Positions 23,374-32,012 of a DNA stretch of 64,000 nucleotides are shown here, one piece after another. The stretch is from Candidatus Sulfopaludibacter sp. SbA3. GTDB taxonomy: Bacteria > Pseudomonadota > Alphaproteobacteria > Caulobacterales > Hyphomonadaceae. A program made the position numbers and the translations under genes. The stretch's first letter is position 1. Each line of letters begins with the position of its first letter. The stretch lies in NCBI GenBank assembly GCA_945888325.1, contig CAMDAC010000001.1, positions 248,001-312,000 of the forward strand, written 5' to 3'. Below the pieces are notes generated by a model. The model was given only the letters and a program-made list of their open reading frames with translations. It searched no databases and had not been told where the DNA came from.

Positions 23374-25542
23374 ATGCGTATCCTCCCCGCCCTGATCGGT
23401 GCAGCGGTGCTTGCCGCTTGCGCTTCCGCCCCCACCCCGGAGACCAACGTGACCGCCGAGACCAAAGTTCAGACTGCGCCTTTCGATGCCGCGTCGCATC
23501 TCTGGCTCGAGGAGGTCGAGGGCGCCGAGGCGCTGGCCTGGGTGACGGCGCAGAACACGCGCACGCTGGCCGAGCTGGAAGCCGATCCGCGCTATGCGGG
23601 GTATGAGGCGTCGGCGCTGGAAGTGCTGAACTCCAGCGAGCGGATTCCGTACGGCACGGTGCGCGACGGCTTCGTCTACAATTTCTGGCAGGACTCGGTG
23701 AACGTGCGCGGCCTTTGGCGCCGCACCCCGCTGGCGAGCTATGCGACCGAGGCGCCGGTGTGGGAGACGATCGTCGATTTCGACAAGCTGGCCGCCGACG
23801 AGGGCAAGAACTGGGTCTACAAGGGCGCCGACTGTTTCCGGCCGAAGGCCGGCGGCAAGTATAGCTGCCTCGTGTCGCTGTCGGATGGCGGCAAGGACGC
23901 GGTGATCAACCGCGAGTTTGACCTTGAGGCCAAGACGTTTGTGGACGGCGGGTTCGTGACGCCGGAAGCCAAGCAGGGCCTCGCCTGGGCGGGACGAGAC
24001 ACGCTGCTGGTTGCGACCAACTGGGGCGAGGGCACGCTGACGGAGTCGGGCTATCCCTTCATCGTCAAGCGCTGGGCCCGCGGCACGCCGCTGGAGGCCG
24101 CGCCGGAACTGATCCGCGGCAAGGAGACCGATGTCGGCGTCTGGCCGATGACGATGGAGCTGGAAGACGGCCGCATCCTGGAAGGCGCGGTGCAGGCAGA
24201 GACCTTCTTCACGTCCAACTATTTCTGGTTCCCGGAAGGCGAGAGCGCGCCGGTGCAGTGGCCGATCCCGCCGATGGTGTCGATCAACGGCGTCTACAAA
24301 GGCCAGTTCCTCTTCTCGCTGCAACAAGACTGGGCGCCGGAAGGGCAGGCCGCATTCAAGGCCGGCGACCTCGTGGCGTTCGAGCTTGAGCAATTCCTGA
24401 TGACCCGCAAGCTGCCGCCGGTGATCCTCGTTTTCCGGCCGAACGAGACGCAGGCGGTTGACGGTGTGGCGGTCGCCAAGGGTGCGGCGCTGCTGGCGAT
24501 CAGCGACAATGTGATCGGCAAGGTACTGCGACTGGAGCCGTCCGCAGGCGGATGGACGACGACGCCGGTGGAACTGCCGGGCACGGGGCAGGTGGGAATC
24601 GCGTTTTCGGACGACAACGAGACCACCGTCTTCCTCAGCTATCAGGATTTCCTGACACCAGACTCGCTGCTGAACTATGACATCGCGACCGGTGCGGTCA
24701 CGACACTGAAAAGCCTGCCGGCGAAGTTCGACACGGCCGGCCTCAAGGTCGAGCAGTTCTTCGCAACGTCGAAGGATGGCACCAAGGTGCCCTATTTCAT
24801 CATTCACCGCGAGGACATTGAGCTCGACGGCAAGACGCCGACCCTCCTCTACGGCTATGGCGGTTTCCAAGTTTCGATGACGCCCGGCTACAGCCCGGTG
24901 ATGGGGCGCAACTGGCTGGAACAGGGCGGGGCTTACGTGCTCGCCAACATCCGCGGCGGCGGCGAGTTCGGCCCCAACTGGCACCAGGCGGGCCTGAAGC
25001 TCAATCGCCAGCGCATCTATGATGACTTCATCGCGGTCGGCGAAGACCTGATCGCGAAGAAGATCACCTCGCCGGAACATCTCGGCATCCAGGGCGGCTC
25101 GAATGGCGGCCTCCTGATGGGCGTGATGCTGAACCAGCGCCCGGACCTCTGGAACGCGGTCGTGGTGCAGGTGCCGCTGCTCGACATGCTGCGATATCAC
25201 CTGCTGCTCGCGGGCGCGTCCTGGGTCGGCGAATATGGCTCGCCGGATGTGCCGGAAGAGCGCGCCTTCCTCGAGACGATCTCGCCCTACCAGAACTTCG
25301 ATGCCTCGAAGCCTTACCCCGTGCCCTTCTTCGTGACGTCCACGAAGGATGACCGGGTGCACCCAGGCCATGCCCGCAAGATGGCGAAACGCTTCGAGGA
25401 GGCCGGCCTGCCGTTCTATTATTTCGAGAACATGGACGGCGGCCACGCGGCAGCGGCAGACCAGACGGCCCGGGCCAAACGCTCGGCGCTGGAGTTTACC
25501 TATCTGGCGCGCCAGCTGTTCCCGGAGGCGAAACAAGACTAA
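23374..25542 (+). CDS. Prolyl oligopeptidase-family (S9A) lipoprotein peptidase
   Basis: A 722-residue serine peptidase. It begins with a lipoprotein signal (MRILPALIGAAVLAAC), suggesting outer-membrane anchoring. An N-terminal beta-propeller occupies about residues 60-440. The C-terminal alpha/beta-hydrolase domain has the nucleophile GIQGGSNGGLLMG, the acid in TSTKDDRVHPGHARKM and the catalytic His in DGGHAAAADQ. PTLLYGYGGFQVSMTPGYSP is the usual domain entry. It would cleave short peptides after proline. ATG 23374 is chosen because of AGGAACTT before it and the signal peptide after it. Confidence 0.92.
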   Translation: MRILPALIGAAVLAACASAPTPETNVTAETKVQTAPFDAASHLWLEEVEGAEALAWVTAQNTRTLAELEADPRYAGYEASALEVLNSSERIPYGTVRDGFVYNFWQDSVNVRGLWRRTPLASYATEAPVWETIVDFDKLAADEGKNWVYKGADCFRPKAGGKYSCLVSLSDGGKDAVINREFDLEAKTFVDGGFVTPEAKQGLAWAGRDTLLVATNWGEGTLTESGYPFIVKRWARGTPLEAAPELIRGKETDVGVWPMTMELEDGRILEGAVQAETFFTSNYFWFPEGESAPVQWPIPPMVSINGVYKGQFLFSLQQDWAPEGQAAFKAGDLVAFELEQFLMTRKLPPVILVFRPNETQAVDGVAVAKGAALLAISDNVIGKVLRLEPSAGGWTTTPVELPGTGQVGIAFSDDNETTVFLSYQDFLTPDSLLNYDIATGAVTTLKSLPAKFDTAGLKVEQFFATSKDGTKVPYFIIHREDIELDGKTPTLLYGYGGFQVSMTPGYSPVMGRNWLEQGGAYVLANIRGGGEFGPNWHQAGLKLNRQRIYDDFIAVGEDLIAKKITSPEHLGIQGGSNGGLLMGVMLNQRPDLWNAVVVQVPLLDMLRYHLLLAGASWVGEYGSPDVPEERAFLETISPYQNFDASKPYPVPFFVTSTKDDRVHPGHARKMAKRFEEAGLPFYYFENMDGGHAAAADQTARAKRSALEFTYLARQLFPEAKQD

Positions 25543-25613
25543 CGCCGTCCGCCGAAGGTCCCAGTGAAGGCTGGGGTCTGCGGCGCCGGGGGTTACCGGA
25601 GCCGCCCCCTTTA

Positions 25614-25642
25614 CTTGACCTGTGGAATGCGCCGTGCTTTAG
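25614..25642 (+). promoter_or_regulatory. Possible sigma-70-type promoter upstream of ffh
   Basis: TTGACC and TTTAGG are separated by 17 bp, 144 bp upstream of the ffh start, in the only sizeable gap before the ffh cluster. The -35 matches consensus in five of six bases; the -10 is weak. This is a low-confidence reading. Confidence 0.3.
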
Positions 25643-25785
25643 GCGCCCCACATCATGCGCAATCCATAAGCGCGCCCTGACTTGCCCATGTTCCTTGGTG
25701 AACGGGAGGCGGCGGGGCCCCCCGCCCGGCGATATTTCGCTCAGCGGGGCTTTTCGGCTTTGCGCGTCATGAGGAGACGGAAGCG

Positions 25786-27276
25786 ATGTTCGACGCCCTG
25801 AGCGAACGCCTTGGCAGTATCTTCGACGGCCTGACCGGGCGCGGCGCGCTGTCCGAAAAGGACGTCGGCGAAGCCCTGCGCGAAATCCGCGTCGCCCTGC
25901 TCGAGGCCGACGTGGCGCTGCCGGTGGTCAAGGACTTCATCGAAAAGGTGCGCGTGCGCGCCGTCGGTGAAGAAGTCATCCGCTCGGTCCGCCCCGGCCA
26001 GCAGGTTATCAAGATCGTCTATGACGCCCTCGTCGATATGCTGGGCGCGGATGAAGAGGAATCCCACCTTCGCGTCGATGTGCCCCCGGCGGTCGTGATG
26101 ATGGCCGGCCTGCAGGGCTCGGGCAAAACCACCACCACCGGCAAGATCGCCAAACGCCTCGCCGACCGCGGCAAGAAACGCATCCTGCTCGCCTCGCTCG
26201 ACGTGCGCCGCCCCGCCGCGATGGAGCAACTTGCGGTCCTTGCCCAGCAGGCCGGTCCGCTGGTCACCTCGCTGCCGATCATTCCGGGCCAGCTGCCCGC
26301 CGACATCGCCCGCCGCGCCATTCAGGCCGCCAAGATCGGCGGCTATGACGTTCTCTTCCTCGATACCGCCGGCCGCACCTCGATCGACGAGCAGATGATG
26401 AGCGAGGCGGCCGAGATCGCCGCGATTGCTCAGCCCTCGGAAGTTCTTCTGGTCGCCGATGCGCTGACCGGTCAGGACGCGGTCGAGACCGCCCGCCGCT
26501 TCCATGAGCGCCTGCCGCTGACCGGACTCGTCCTGACACGGATGGACGGCGACGGGCGGGGCGGCGCCGCGCTTTCCATGCGCGCTGTCACCGGCCTGCC
26601 GATCAAGTTCCTCGGGGTCGGTGAAAAGCTGGACGGCCTCGACACGTTCGATGCCAAGCGCGTCGCCGGCCGCATCCTCGGGCAGGGCGACATCGTCAGC
26701 CTCGTCGAGAAGGCGTCCGAGCAGATGGACGCCGAAAAAGCCGAGCGGATGGCCGCGAAGCTCAAGAAGGGCGAGTTCGATCTAGAAGACCTGGCCGAGC
26801 AGCTGCGCCAGATGCAGCGCATGGGCGGCATGAGCGGCATCATGGGCATGATGCCCGGCGTGCGCAAAGCCAAGGAAGCGATGGCCAACATCGACGACCG
26901 CGTGCTGAAGCGCCAGGAAGCAATCATCCTGTCGATGACGCGCGCCGAGCGGCGCAAGCCCGCGCTGCTGAACGCCTCGCGCCGCAAGCGGATTGCCGCC
27001 GGCGCCGGTGTGGATGTCTCCGACGTCAACAAGCTGATGAAGATGCATCAGCAAATGGCGACGATGATGAAGCAGATGCGCACCAAGGGCGGCATGAAGA
27101 ACATGCTCGGCGCCGCGCAGGCGGCCGGCCTCAAGCCCTCTGACCTCGCCAAGATGGGCGGCATGAGCGGCGGCATGCCGGGCGGGCTGCCCGGTCTCGG
27201 CGGACCCTCCGCAGGCGGACTACCTGGCCTCGGCGGCGGCACGCTGCCTGGCCTTCCCGGGAGCAAGAAGAAATGA
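25786..27276 (+). CDS. ffh: Signal recognition particle protein Ffh (SRP54)
   Basis: A 496-residue SRP GTPase that targets nascent membrane proteins with SRP RNA. The N domain starts MFDALSERLGSIFDGL. The G domain has GLQGSGKTTTTGKIA, LASLDVRRPAAMEQL, DTAGRTSIDEQMM and TRMDGDGRGGAAL. The methionine-rich M domain (RMGGMSGIMGMMPGV, MATMMKQMRTKGGM) binds RNA and signal peptides. A Gly/Pro-rich tail (about 40 residues) ends in KKK. A GAGGAGACGG RBS precedes the ATG. It overlaps chorismate mutase by four bases (ATGA). Confidence 0.97.
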   Translation: MFDALSERLGSIFDGLTGRGALSEKDVGEALREIRVALLEADVALPVVKDFIEKVRVRAVGEEVIRSVRPGQQVIKIVYDALVDMLGADEEESHLRVDVPPAVVMMAGLQGSGKTTTTGKIAKRLADRGKKRILLASLDVRRPAAMEQLAVLAQQAGPLVTSLPIIPGQLPADIARRAIQAAKIGGYDVLFLDTAGRTSIDEQMMSEAAEIAAIAQPSEVLLVADALTGQDAVETARRFHERLPLTGLVLTRMDGDGRGGAALSMRAVTGLPIKFLGVGEKLDGLDTFDAKRVAGRILGQGDIVSLVEKASEQMDAEKAERMAAKLKKGEFDLEDLAEQLRQMQRMGGMSGIMGMMPGVRKAKEAMANIDDRVLKRQEAIILSMTRAERRKPALLNASRRKRIAAGAGVDVSDVNKLMKMHQQMATMMKQMRTKGGMKNMLGAAQAAGLKPSDLAKMGGMSGGMPGGLPGLGGPSAGGLPGLGGGTLPGLPGSKKK

Positions 27277-27584
27277 CCAGCCCTGACCAGACCCTCGCCC
27301 TGTTCCAGCTGAACCAGCTGCGCGCCTCCATCGACAACATGGACTCGATCCTCGTCCATACGCTGGCCGAGCGCTTCAAGCTGACCCAGCAGGTCGGCAA
27401 GCTGAAGGCGCTGCACAATATGCCGCCTGCGGACAAATCGCGCGAGAGCGAGCAGATCCAGCGCCTGCGCCGTCTCGCCCACGAGTCCGGCCTCGACCCG
27501 GCCTTTGCCGAAAAATTCCTCACTTTCATCGTGGCAGAAGTCATCCGCCATCATGAGCAGATACGCGGCCACGAGGCCGAATAG
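27273..27584 (+). CDS. Chorismate mutase (AroQ type)
   Basis: A 103-residue helical protein with the AroQ pattern. [34 protein letters not shown] holds the Arg, Asp and Lys active-site positions, and [20 protein letters not shown] the C-terminal helix. It converts chorismate to prephenate for Phe/Tyr synthesis. Its start overlaps the ffh stop (ATGA) and it sits 38 bp before rpsP. A small chorismate mutase between ffh and rpsP is common in alphaproteobacteria. It is a monofunctional domain without a dehydratase. Confidence 0.9.
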   Translation: MTSPDQTLALFQLNQLRASIDNMDSILVHTLAERFKLTQQVGKLKALHNMPPADKSRESEQIQRLRRLAHESGLDPAFAEKFLTFIVAEVIRHHEQIRGHEAE

Positions 27585-27622
27585 ACAAGAACCCCAGAGA
27601 CGCCACTACACAGGAGATACCC

Positions 27623-28015
27623 ATGGCCCTCAAAATCAGACTCGCCCGCGGCGGGTCCAAGAAACGCCCCTTCTACTCGATCGTCGTTGCCGACGCGCGC
27701 GCCCCGCGTGATGGCCGCTTCATCGAGAAGATCGGCACCTATGATCCGCGCCTCGGCAAAGATTCCGCCGAGCGCGTGAAGGTCGATGCCGTCAAGGCCG
27801 CCGACTGGATCAAGAAAGGCGCCCAGCCGACCGACCGCGTCCTGCGCTTCCTCTCGAAAGTCGAAGTCGACGGCAAACCGGTTGCCGTCTGGACCAACGG
27901 CAACAACCCGAACAAGGGCGAGCCGGGCAAGAAAGCCCAGGAACGCGCCAAGGAGCGTGCCGGCAAAGCTGCTGCGAAGGCTGCTGCCGCTGCCGAGCCG
28001 GCAGAAGCCGAGTAG
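27623..28015 (+). CDS. rpsP: 30S ribosomal protein S16
   Basis: A 130-residue ribosomal protein. The conserved start [40 protein letters not shown] and [23 protein letters not shown] are diagnostic. The last ~45 residues form a Lys/Ala-rich extension ([20 protein letters not shown]), as in many alphaproteobacterial S16 proteins. A CAGGAGAT RBS lies seven bases before the ATG. Normally rimM would follow directly; here a crystallin-like gene intervenes. Confidence 0.97.
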   Translation: MALKIRLARGGSKKRPFYSIVVADARAPRDGRFIEKIGTYDPRLGKDSAERVKVDAVKAADWIKKGAQPTDRVLRFLSKVEVDGKPVAVWTNGNNPNKGEPGKKAQERAKERAGKAAAKAAAAAEPAEAE

Positions 28016-28165
28016 TCCCGCCCTCAAGGCCGACAAGCAGCCAGCGTTCCGGAAGGGGCGCTGGCTGTTTTCGTTGGCGCGCAGGTGAACGCTGGCCAAC
28101 GGCGATGGCATGGGCCGTTCAGATGCCGCGCGGCAGAAATCTCTCCATAACCTGGAGACTTTCCG

Positions 28166-29050
28166 ATGCCCCGCGATCTCTTCTCCCAGTCAGTCCTCGC
28201 CGTCGCCTTGCTGATCCTGGCAGTGGTTCCCGGCGCCAACGCGCAGAAAGACGACGACGAGGAGGGACGCCGCCGCCCGCCGCCTGCCTCAGGCCCGCCC
28301 GCGATCGTCCTTTACTCCGACACCGGCCTGCGCGGCACGTCGGTCGAGCTGACCGGCGACACGCTGAACTTCAACACCATCCGCTTCAACGACAAGGCCC
28401 GCAGCGTCGAGGTCAAGGGCGGCGTGTGGCTGCTCTGCTCGGACTCCAAGCTCCGCGGTCGCTGCGAGTACGTGGACCGCACGGTGCGCAATCTCGGGGA
28501 CATCAACCTCTCGGGCAACATCTCCTCCGCGCAGGCGACCGTGTATGACAAGGGCCCGATGAGCTATGACATCGCCTTCTTCGCGAACGGCGACTTTCGC
28601 GGCCCCTTCCTCGGCTTTGACGAGGGAGAGGCGACGCTCAGCCAGTACCGGTTCAACGACACGGCCAGTTCGGTTCTGGTCAACCGGGGCACGTGGCTTG
28701 TCTGTGAACACGCCGACTATCGCGGCACATGCGAGTTCATCGATGCCTCGATGAGCAATCTCGGCGACATCTACCTGAACGACCAGATATCGTCCTTCCG
28801 CCGCTACGATGTGCGCCGCGAAGGCCCGTGGCGCCGGCCGGTTGATCCGGTCTATCCGCCCGGGGGCGGCGGCATCGGGGCAGGCGGCGTGCGCGGCGAA
28901 CAGACGATGTTCTACCCGTCGCCGACCAGCCGCGGCGCCCGCATCTCCAACCGCGACGGCGCCGCCACGCGCTTCTGCCAGGGCCAGGGTTTCTCCGAAG
29001 CTGTCTATAAAGCGCCGGGAAGTGTTCTCTCGGACGTACTCTGCCGCTAA
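28166..29050 (+). CDS. Secreted beta/gamma-crystallin-like protein, two Greek-key domains
   Basis: A 294-residue protein with a signal peptide (VLAVALLILAVVPGANA) and an acidic linker. Two tandem beta/gamma-crystallin domains follow. One runs IVLYSDTGLRGTSVELTG ... NTIRFNDKARSVEVKGGVW. The other runs IAFFANGDFRGPFLGFDE ... YRFNDTASSVLVNRGTW. Each has a similar Cys pair (LLCSDSKLRGRCEYV and LVCEHADYRGTCEFI). The C-terminal ~80 residues are Gly/Pro-rich and end in a short Cys-containing segment. Microbial members often bind calcium; here the D/N-x-S/T-S motifs are only partly matched. It sits between rpsP and rimM. Confidence 0.82.
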   Translation: MPRDLFSQSVLAVALLILAVVPGANAQKDDDEEGRRRPPPASGPPAIVLYSDTGLRGTSVELTGDTLNFNTIRFNDKARSVEVKGGVWLLCSDSKLRGRCEYVDRTVRNLGDINLSGNISSAQATVYDKGPMSYDIAFFANGDFRGPFLGFDEGEATLSQYRFNDTASSVLVNRGTWLVCEHADYRGTCEFIDASMSNLGDIYLNDQISSFRRYDVRREGPWRRPVDPVYPPGGGGIGAGGVRGEQTMFYPSPTSRGARISNRDGAATRFCQGQGFSEAVYKAPGSVLSDVLCR

Positions 29051-29060
29051 TAAGCGGCGG

Positions 29061-29618
29061 ATGGCAGCCAAACCTGATGACAGACTGATTGCTGTGGGCG
29101 TCCTCCGGGGCGCCCATGGTGTGCGCGGCGAAGTGCGCGTGAAGAGCTATACCGCTGATCCGGAAGCGCTGTTCACCTATGGGCCGTTGATGGACGAGGC
29201 GGGCGCCGTGCTGCTGACGCCGAAATCGGCGCGGGCCGGCAAGGACCATTTCATCGTCCGCCCGAAGGAGTCCCTGCAGAAAGAGCAATGGGACGCGCTG
29301 CGCGGCCGCCTCATCTATGTCCCCCGCGCCCGCCTGCCGGCGGCGGACGAAGACGAGTTCTATGTCGAGGACCTTGCGGGGATGGACGTTTATGCCGGCG
29401 GCGACTCGCCCGCCGGGCGAGTGCGCTCGGTCCAGAATTTCGGGTCGGGCGACCTCCTGGAAGTCGATGTCACCGGCCTCGCCTCCACGGTGTTCGTGCC
29501 GTTCACGCAGGCCGATGTGCCCGTGGTGGATGTCGCGGCGCGCCGCGTCATGATCCCGGAACTCGCCGTCTGGAGCGATCCGGGAACCGGCAAGCCTGCG
29601 GACGAGGACAGCGAATAG
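29061..29618 (+). CDS. rimM: Ribosome maturation factor RimM
   Basis: A 185-residue 16S rRNA-processing factor that binds S19 and helps 30S assembly. The N-terminal domain starts LIAVGVLRGAHGVRGEVRVKSYTADPEAL. The C-terminal PRC-barrel has DEFYVEDLAGMDVYA and GDLLEVDVTGLASTVFVPFT. The ATG at 29061 begins ten bases after the crystallin stop. The ORF's longer start overlaps that gene and is not used. Codon use and length are normal. Confidence 0.93.
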   Translation: MAAKPDDRLIAVGVLRGAHGVRGEVRVKSYTADPEALFTYGPLMDEAGAVLLTPKSARAGKDHFIVRPKESLQKEQWDALRGRLIYVPRARLPAADEDEFYVEDLAGMDVYAGGDSPAGRVRSVQNFGSGDLLEVDVTGLASTVFVPFTQADVPVVDVAARRVMIPELAVWSDPGTGKPADEDSE

Positions 29619-29697
29619 CAGCTGACGGCCCGCATGTTGCGAGCGGTTCATATCGCCCGTGTCATTTTGAAGGTGTACTGGACGAAAGGGTCCCCAA

Positions 29698-31152
29698 ATG
29701 CGCCGCTTATCCTTGCGCACCGTTGTCGTACTGACGGTTCCCGCCATCTTCTCCGCGCCCGCTGCCTACGCGCAATACGAGACGAGCTATGGGCGAGGCG
29801 ACGATGTTCCGGCCGCCATCGCCCTCTTCGATGACGAGAATTTCTACGGCGACATCCGCGACGCCTATGACCCCTTCGGCAATCTCCACGACCTCGCCTT
29901 CAACGATCAGGCGCGCTCGGTAGCGGTCTTCGCCGGCCAGTGGGAACTCTGCGAGCACAAGAACTTCACCGGCCGCTGCGTGTTCATCAAGGAAGACGTC
30001 AGCGACCTCGGCTGGTTCGGGCTTGCTGGCCGCGTCTCCTCCGTACGCCCCATATATGAGTATACCGAGGCCGCGCACGGCCTCCTCTTCTCGCGCGACA
30101 AGTATGGCTACATCCGCTACGCCAACAACGAGAGCTATGGCTACGACACCTGGAACTACGGCTATGCCAGTTCCTGGGGCCTGAGTGTCTCTCATTACGG
30201 CTACTCGCCGGACTATCACCGCTACGGCTATTACAGCCCGACCTGGGGCTACGACCCCTACGGCTTCGCCTGGGGTCCGCGCGGCACCATCCGCTACACC
30301 ACGACCTACCGCCGCCACCCGCGCCCGAGCGTGATCAACCCCTACTGGACCGGTTGGGACTGGCGCCGGTCCGACTGGCGGCACGGCCACTGGAGCTGGC
30401 GCGACGGCGGACACGGCGATGACTGGCGCGACTGGCGCCGGGGTGACCGGGACCACCGCGATGACCGTGACGGACGTGGCGGACGCGACTGGCGCCCGGG
30501 TGACGGCGACGGCAGAGGCGGTGATGGACGTGGCGGCCGAGATGACCGCGACGACCGTCCGGTGCGCGATGTTCCCGGCGATCGCTGGGGACCCGGCGCT
30601 GGCGGCACCCGCACCGTGACACCGATACCGGACGATCCACGTCCAGGCCGCGAAGGCCGGGGCGGAAGAGATGGACGTGACGGGCGTGATGGACGCGGCG
30701 GCGGGGGCGGCGGAAGCTGGACTCCCGGCGCCGGCACCGGCACCGCCATCGTGACCCCGCCGGCGGATCCCCCGCGCGAGCCTCGGGGTGGACGCGAAGG
30801 CTGGGGCGGGCGCGTCGGTACGCCGGATGGCCTGCTCGGCGGTCCGGGCACGGAAACGCCGCGCGGCGGCGGAGACGGTGTGCGCGGACGCGGACGCGGC
30901 GGTGATGATGCCGGAGGCGGCGGCGGCAGCGATGACCGCCGCAGCGGTAGCCGGTTCGGAGACGGAATGTCCGGGGGCGGAATTTTCGGTGCGGGCTCAA
31001 GCCGCAGCGCGCCGGCGGTGGTCTCTTCGCCGCCACCCCCACCGCCTCCGCCCCCGCCGCGCGAAAGCCGCCGGGGCGGGGACAGCGACGGCGCAAGCCC
31101 GGGCCGGGGTGATGGCGGCCGTGACGGCTCCCGCCGCCGCGACAAGGATTGA
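29698..31152 (+). CDS. Secreted beta/gamma-crystallin-like protein with Tyr- and Gly/Arg/Asp-rich tail
   Basis: A 484-residue protein with a signal peptide ending AAYAQ. One crystallin-like domain (about residues 38-118) contains IALFDDENFYGDIRDAYDP, NDQARSVAVFAGQWELC and CVFIKEDVSDLG. A Tyr/Gly/Ser-rich stretch follows (GYDTWNYGYASSWG), then about 270 residues of Gly/Arg/Asp low complexity (DGRGGRDWRPGDGDGRGG) and a polyproline run (PPPPPPPPPRES). The first part is related to the crystallin gene 0.6 kb upstream. It is probably an extracellular structural or matrix protein. The low-complexity tail is not assignable. Confidence 0.78.
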   Translation: MRRLSLRTVVVLTVPAIFSAPAAYAQYETSYGRGDDVPAAIALFDDENFYGDIRDAYDPFGNLHDLAFNDQARSVAVFAGQWELCEHKNFTGRCVFIKEDVSDLGWFGLAGRVSSVRPIYEYTEAAHGLLFSRDKYGYIRYANNESYGYDTWNYGYASSWGLSVSHYGYSPDYHRYGYYSPTWGYDPYGFAWGPRGTIRYTTTYRRHPRPSVINPYWTGWDWRRSDWRHGHWSWRDGGHGDDWRDWRRGDRDHRDDRDGRGGRDWRPGDGDGRGGDGRGGRDDRDDRPVRDVPGDRWGPGAGGTRTVTPIPDDPRPGREGRGGRDGRDGRDGRGGGGGGSWTPGAGTGTAIVTPPADPPREPRGGREGWGGRVGTPDGLLGGPGTETPRGGGDGVRGRGRGGDDAGGGGGSDDRRSGSRFGDGMSGGGIFGAGSSRSAPAVVSSPPPPPPPPPPRESRRGGDSDGASPGRGDGGRDGSRRRDKD

Positions 31153-31161
31153 GGTGACGGC

Positions 31162-31911
31162 CTAGCCGCCGCGTGGATCATTCCACTCGGCGGCTAGGCC
31201 GTATCCGCCTCGCCGCACCAGCCAGAACATCCCGATCAGATCGAAGATGCCGGCGCCGAGGCGCCCGAGGAATCCGTACTTCGACTGGCCCGCCAGGCGC
31301 TGCCGGTCGTTCACCAGCTCCTCGCGCACCTCCCATCCCGCCCGCTTGATCAGCGCCGGCAGGAAGCGGTGCATCGAGGCAAAGTAGGGCAGGTCACGGA
31401 ACGCCTGCGTCCGGATCAGCTTCCAGCCGCAGCCCGTATCGGTCGCATCGTCCTGCAGCACGAACCGGCGTACGCCGTTGGCGACGCGGGACTGGACCCA
31501 CTTGAATCCGGAATCGTTGCGGCTGTTGCGCTTGCCCGCAATGATGCCGAGCTTGCCGGGCGCGCCCGGTGCGATCAGCGCTTGCCAGAGGCGCGCGGTA
31601 TCGTTCGGATCATTCTGCCCGTCGCCGTCGAGCAGCTGCACCCAGTCTCCGCGTACGGATTTGAGGCCCGTGAACAGCGCTGCGGATTTCCCCCGCCGCT
31701 CCACATGCGTCAGCACCGTCACGGTGTCCGGATGCGCCGCTTTCGCCTCGGCCAGTTCCGCGCCGGTCGCGTCCCCGGACGCATCGTTGACGCAGATCAC
31801 CTCGAAATCGATCCCCGCCAGCACGGCATGCACCTCGTCGATCACGGGATGCACATTGCCCGCCTCATTGAAGAAGGGGATCAGCACGGAAAGGGCAGGG
31901 GTCTGGGTCAT
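31162..31911 (-). CDS. GT2 family glycosyltransferase, dolichol-phosphate-mannose-synthase-like
   Basis: A 249-residue GT-A enzyme. It has ALSVLIPFFNEAGNVHPVIDEV at the N-terminus, FEVICVNDASGDATG, and the metal-binding DGDGQNDPND motif. The DPM1-like continuation is GIIAGKRNSRNDSGFKWVQS and DDATDTGCGWKLIRT. A short hydrophobic C-terminus (FDLIGMFWLVRRGGYGL) may touch the membrane. It would load a sugar onto polyprenyl phosphate. It is oriented opposite to the ribosomal cluster around it, which suggests an insertion. Confidence 0.87.
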   Translation of the reverse strand: MTQTPALSVLIPFFNEAGNVHPVIDEVHAVLAGIDFEVICVNDASGDATGAELAEAKAAHPDTVTVLTHVERRGKSAALFTGLKSVRGDWVQLLDGDGQNDPNDTARLWQALIAPGAPGKLGIIAGKRNSRNDSGFKWVQSRVANGVRRFVLQDDATDTGCGWKLIRTQAFRDLPYFASMHRFLPALIKRAGWEVREELVNDRQRLAGQSKYGFLGRLGAGIFDLIGMFWLVRRGGYGLAAEWNDPRGG

Positions 31912-32012
31912 TCGGCTCCTGCCTAGTCCAGCCCGCGCCGGAATCCAATCTCCTGTCTTGCGAGCCTGCCTGCGCGCTGTAAGGCTGGCTGCAGCCGAAC
32001 GGGAAAGAGAGC

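Noticed and set aside
23245-25536. 763-residue open frame on the minus strand
   Set aside because: It is exactly antisense to the S9 peptidase, which has a complete catalytic triad. The composition (Arg/His-rich) is that of a shadow ORF.
25543-25785. SRP RNA (ffs) gene upstream of ffh
   Set aside because: The conserved GGUCAGG...GGAAGCAGCC-type apical loop is absent; nothing in the gap folds into it by eye.
30335-31181. Pro/Ser/Arg-rich ORFs antisense to the second crystallin gene
   Set aside because: They mirror the Gly/Arg/Asp low-complexity tail on the plus strand; the sense frame has a signal peptide and a crystallin domain.
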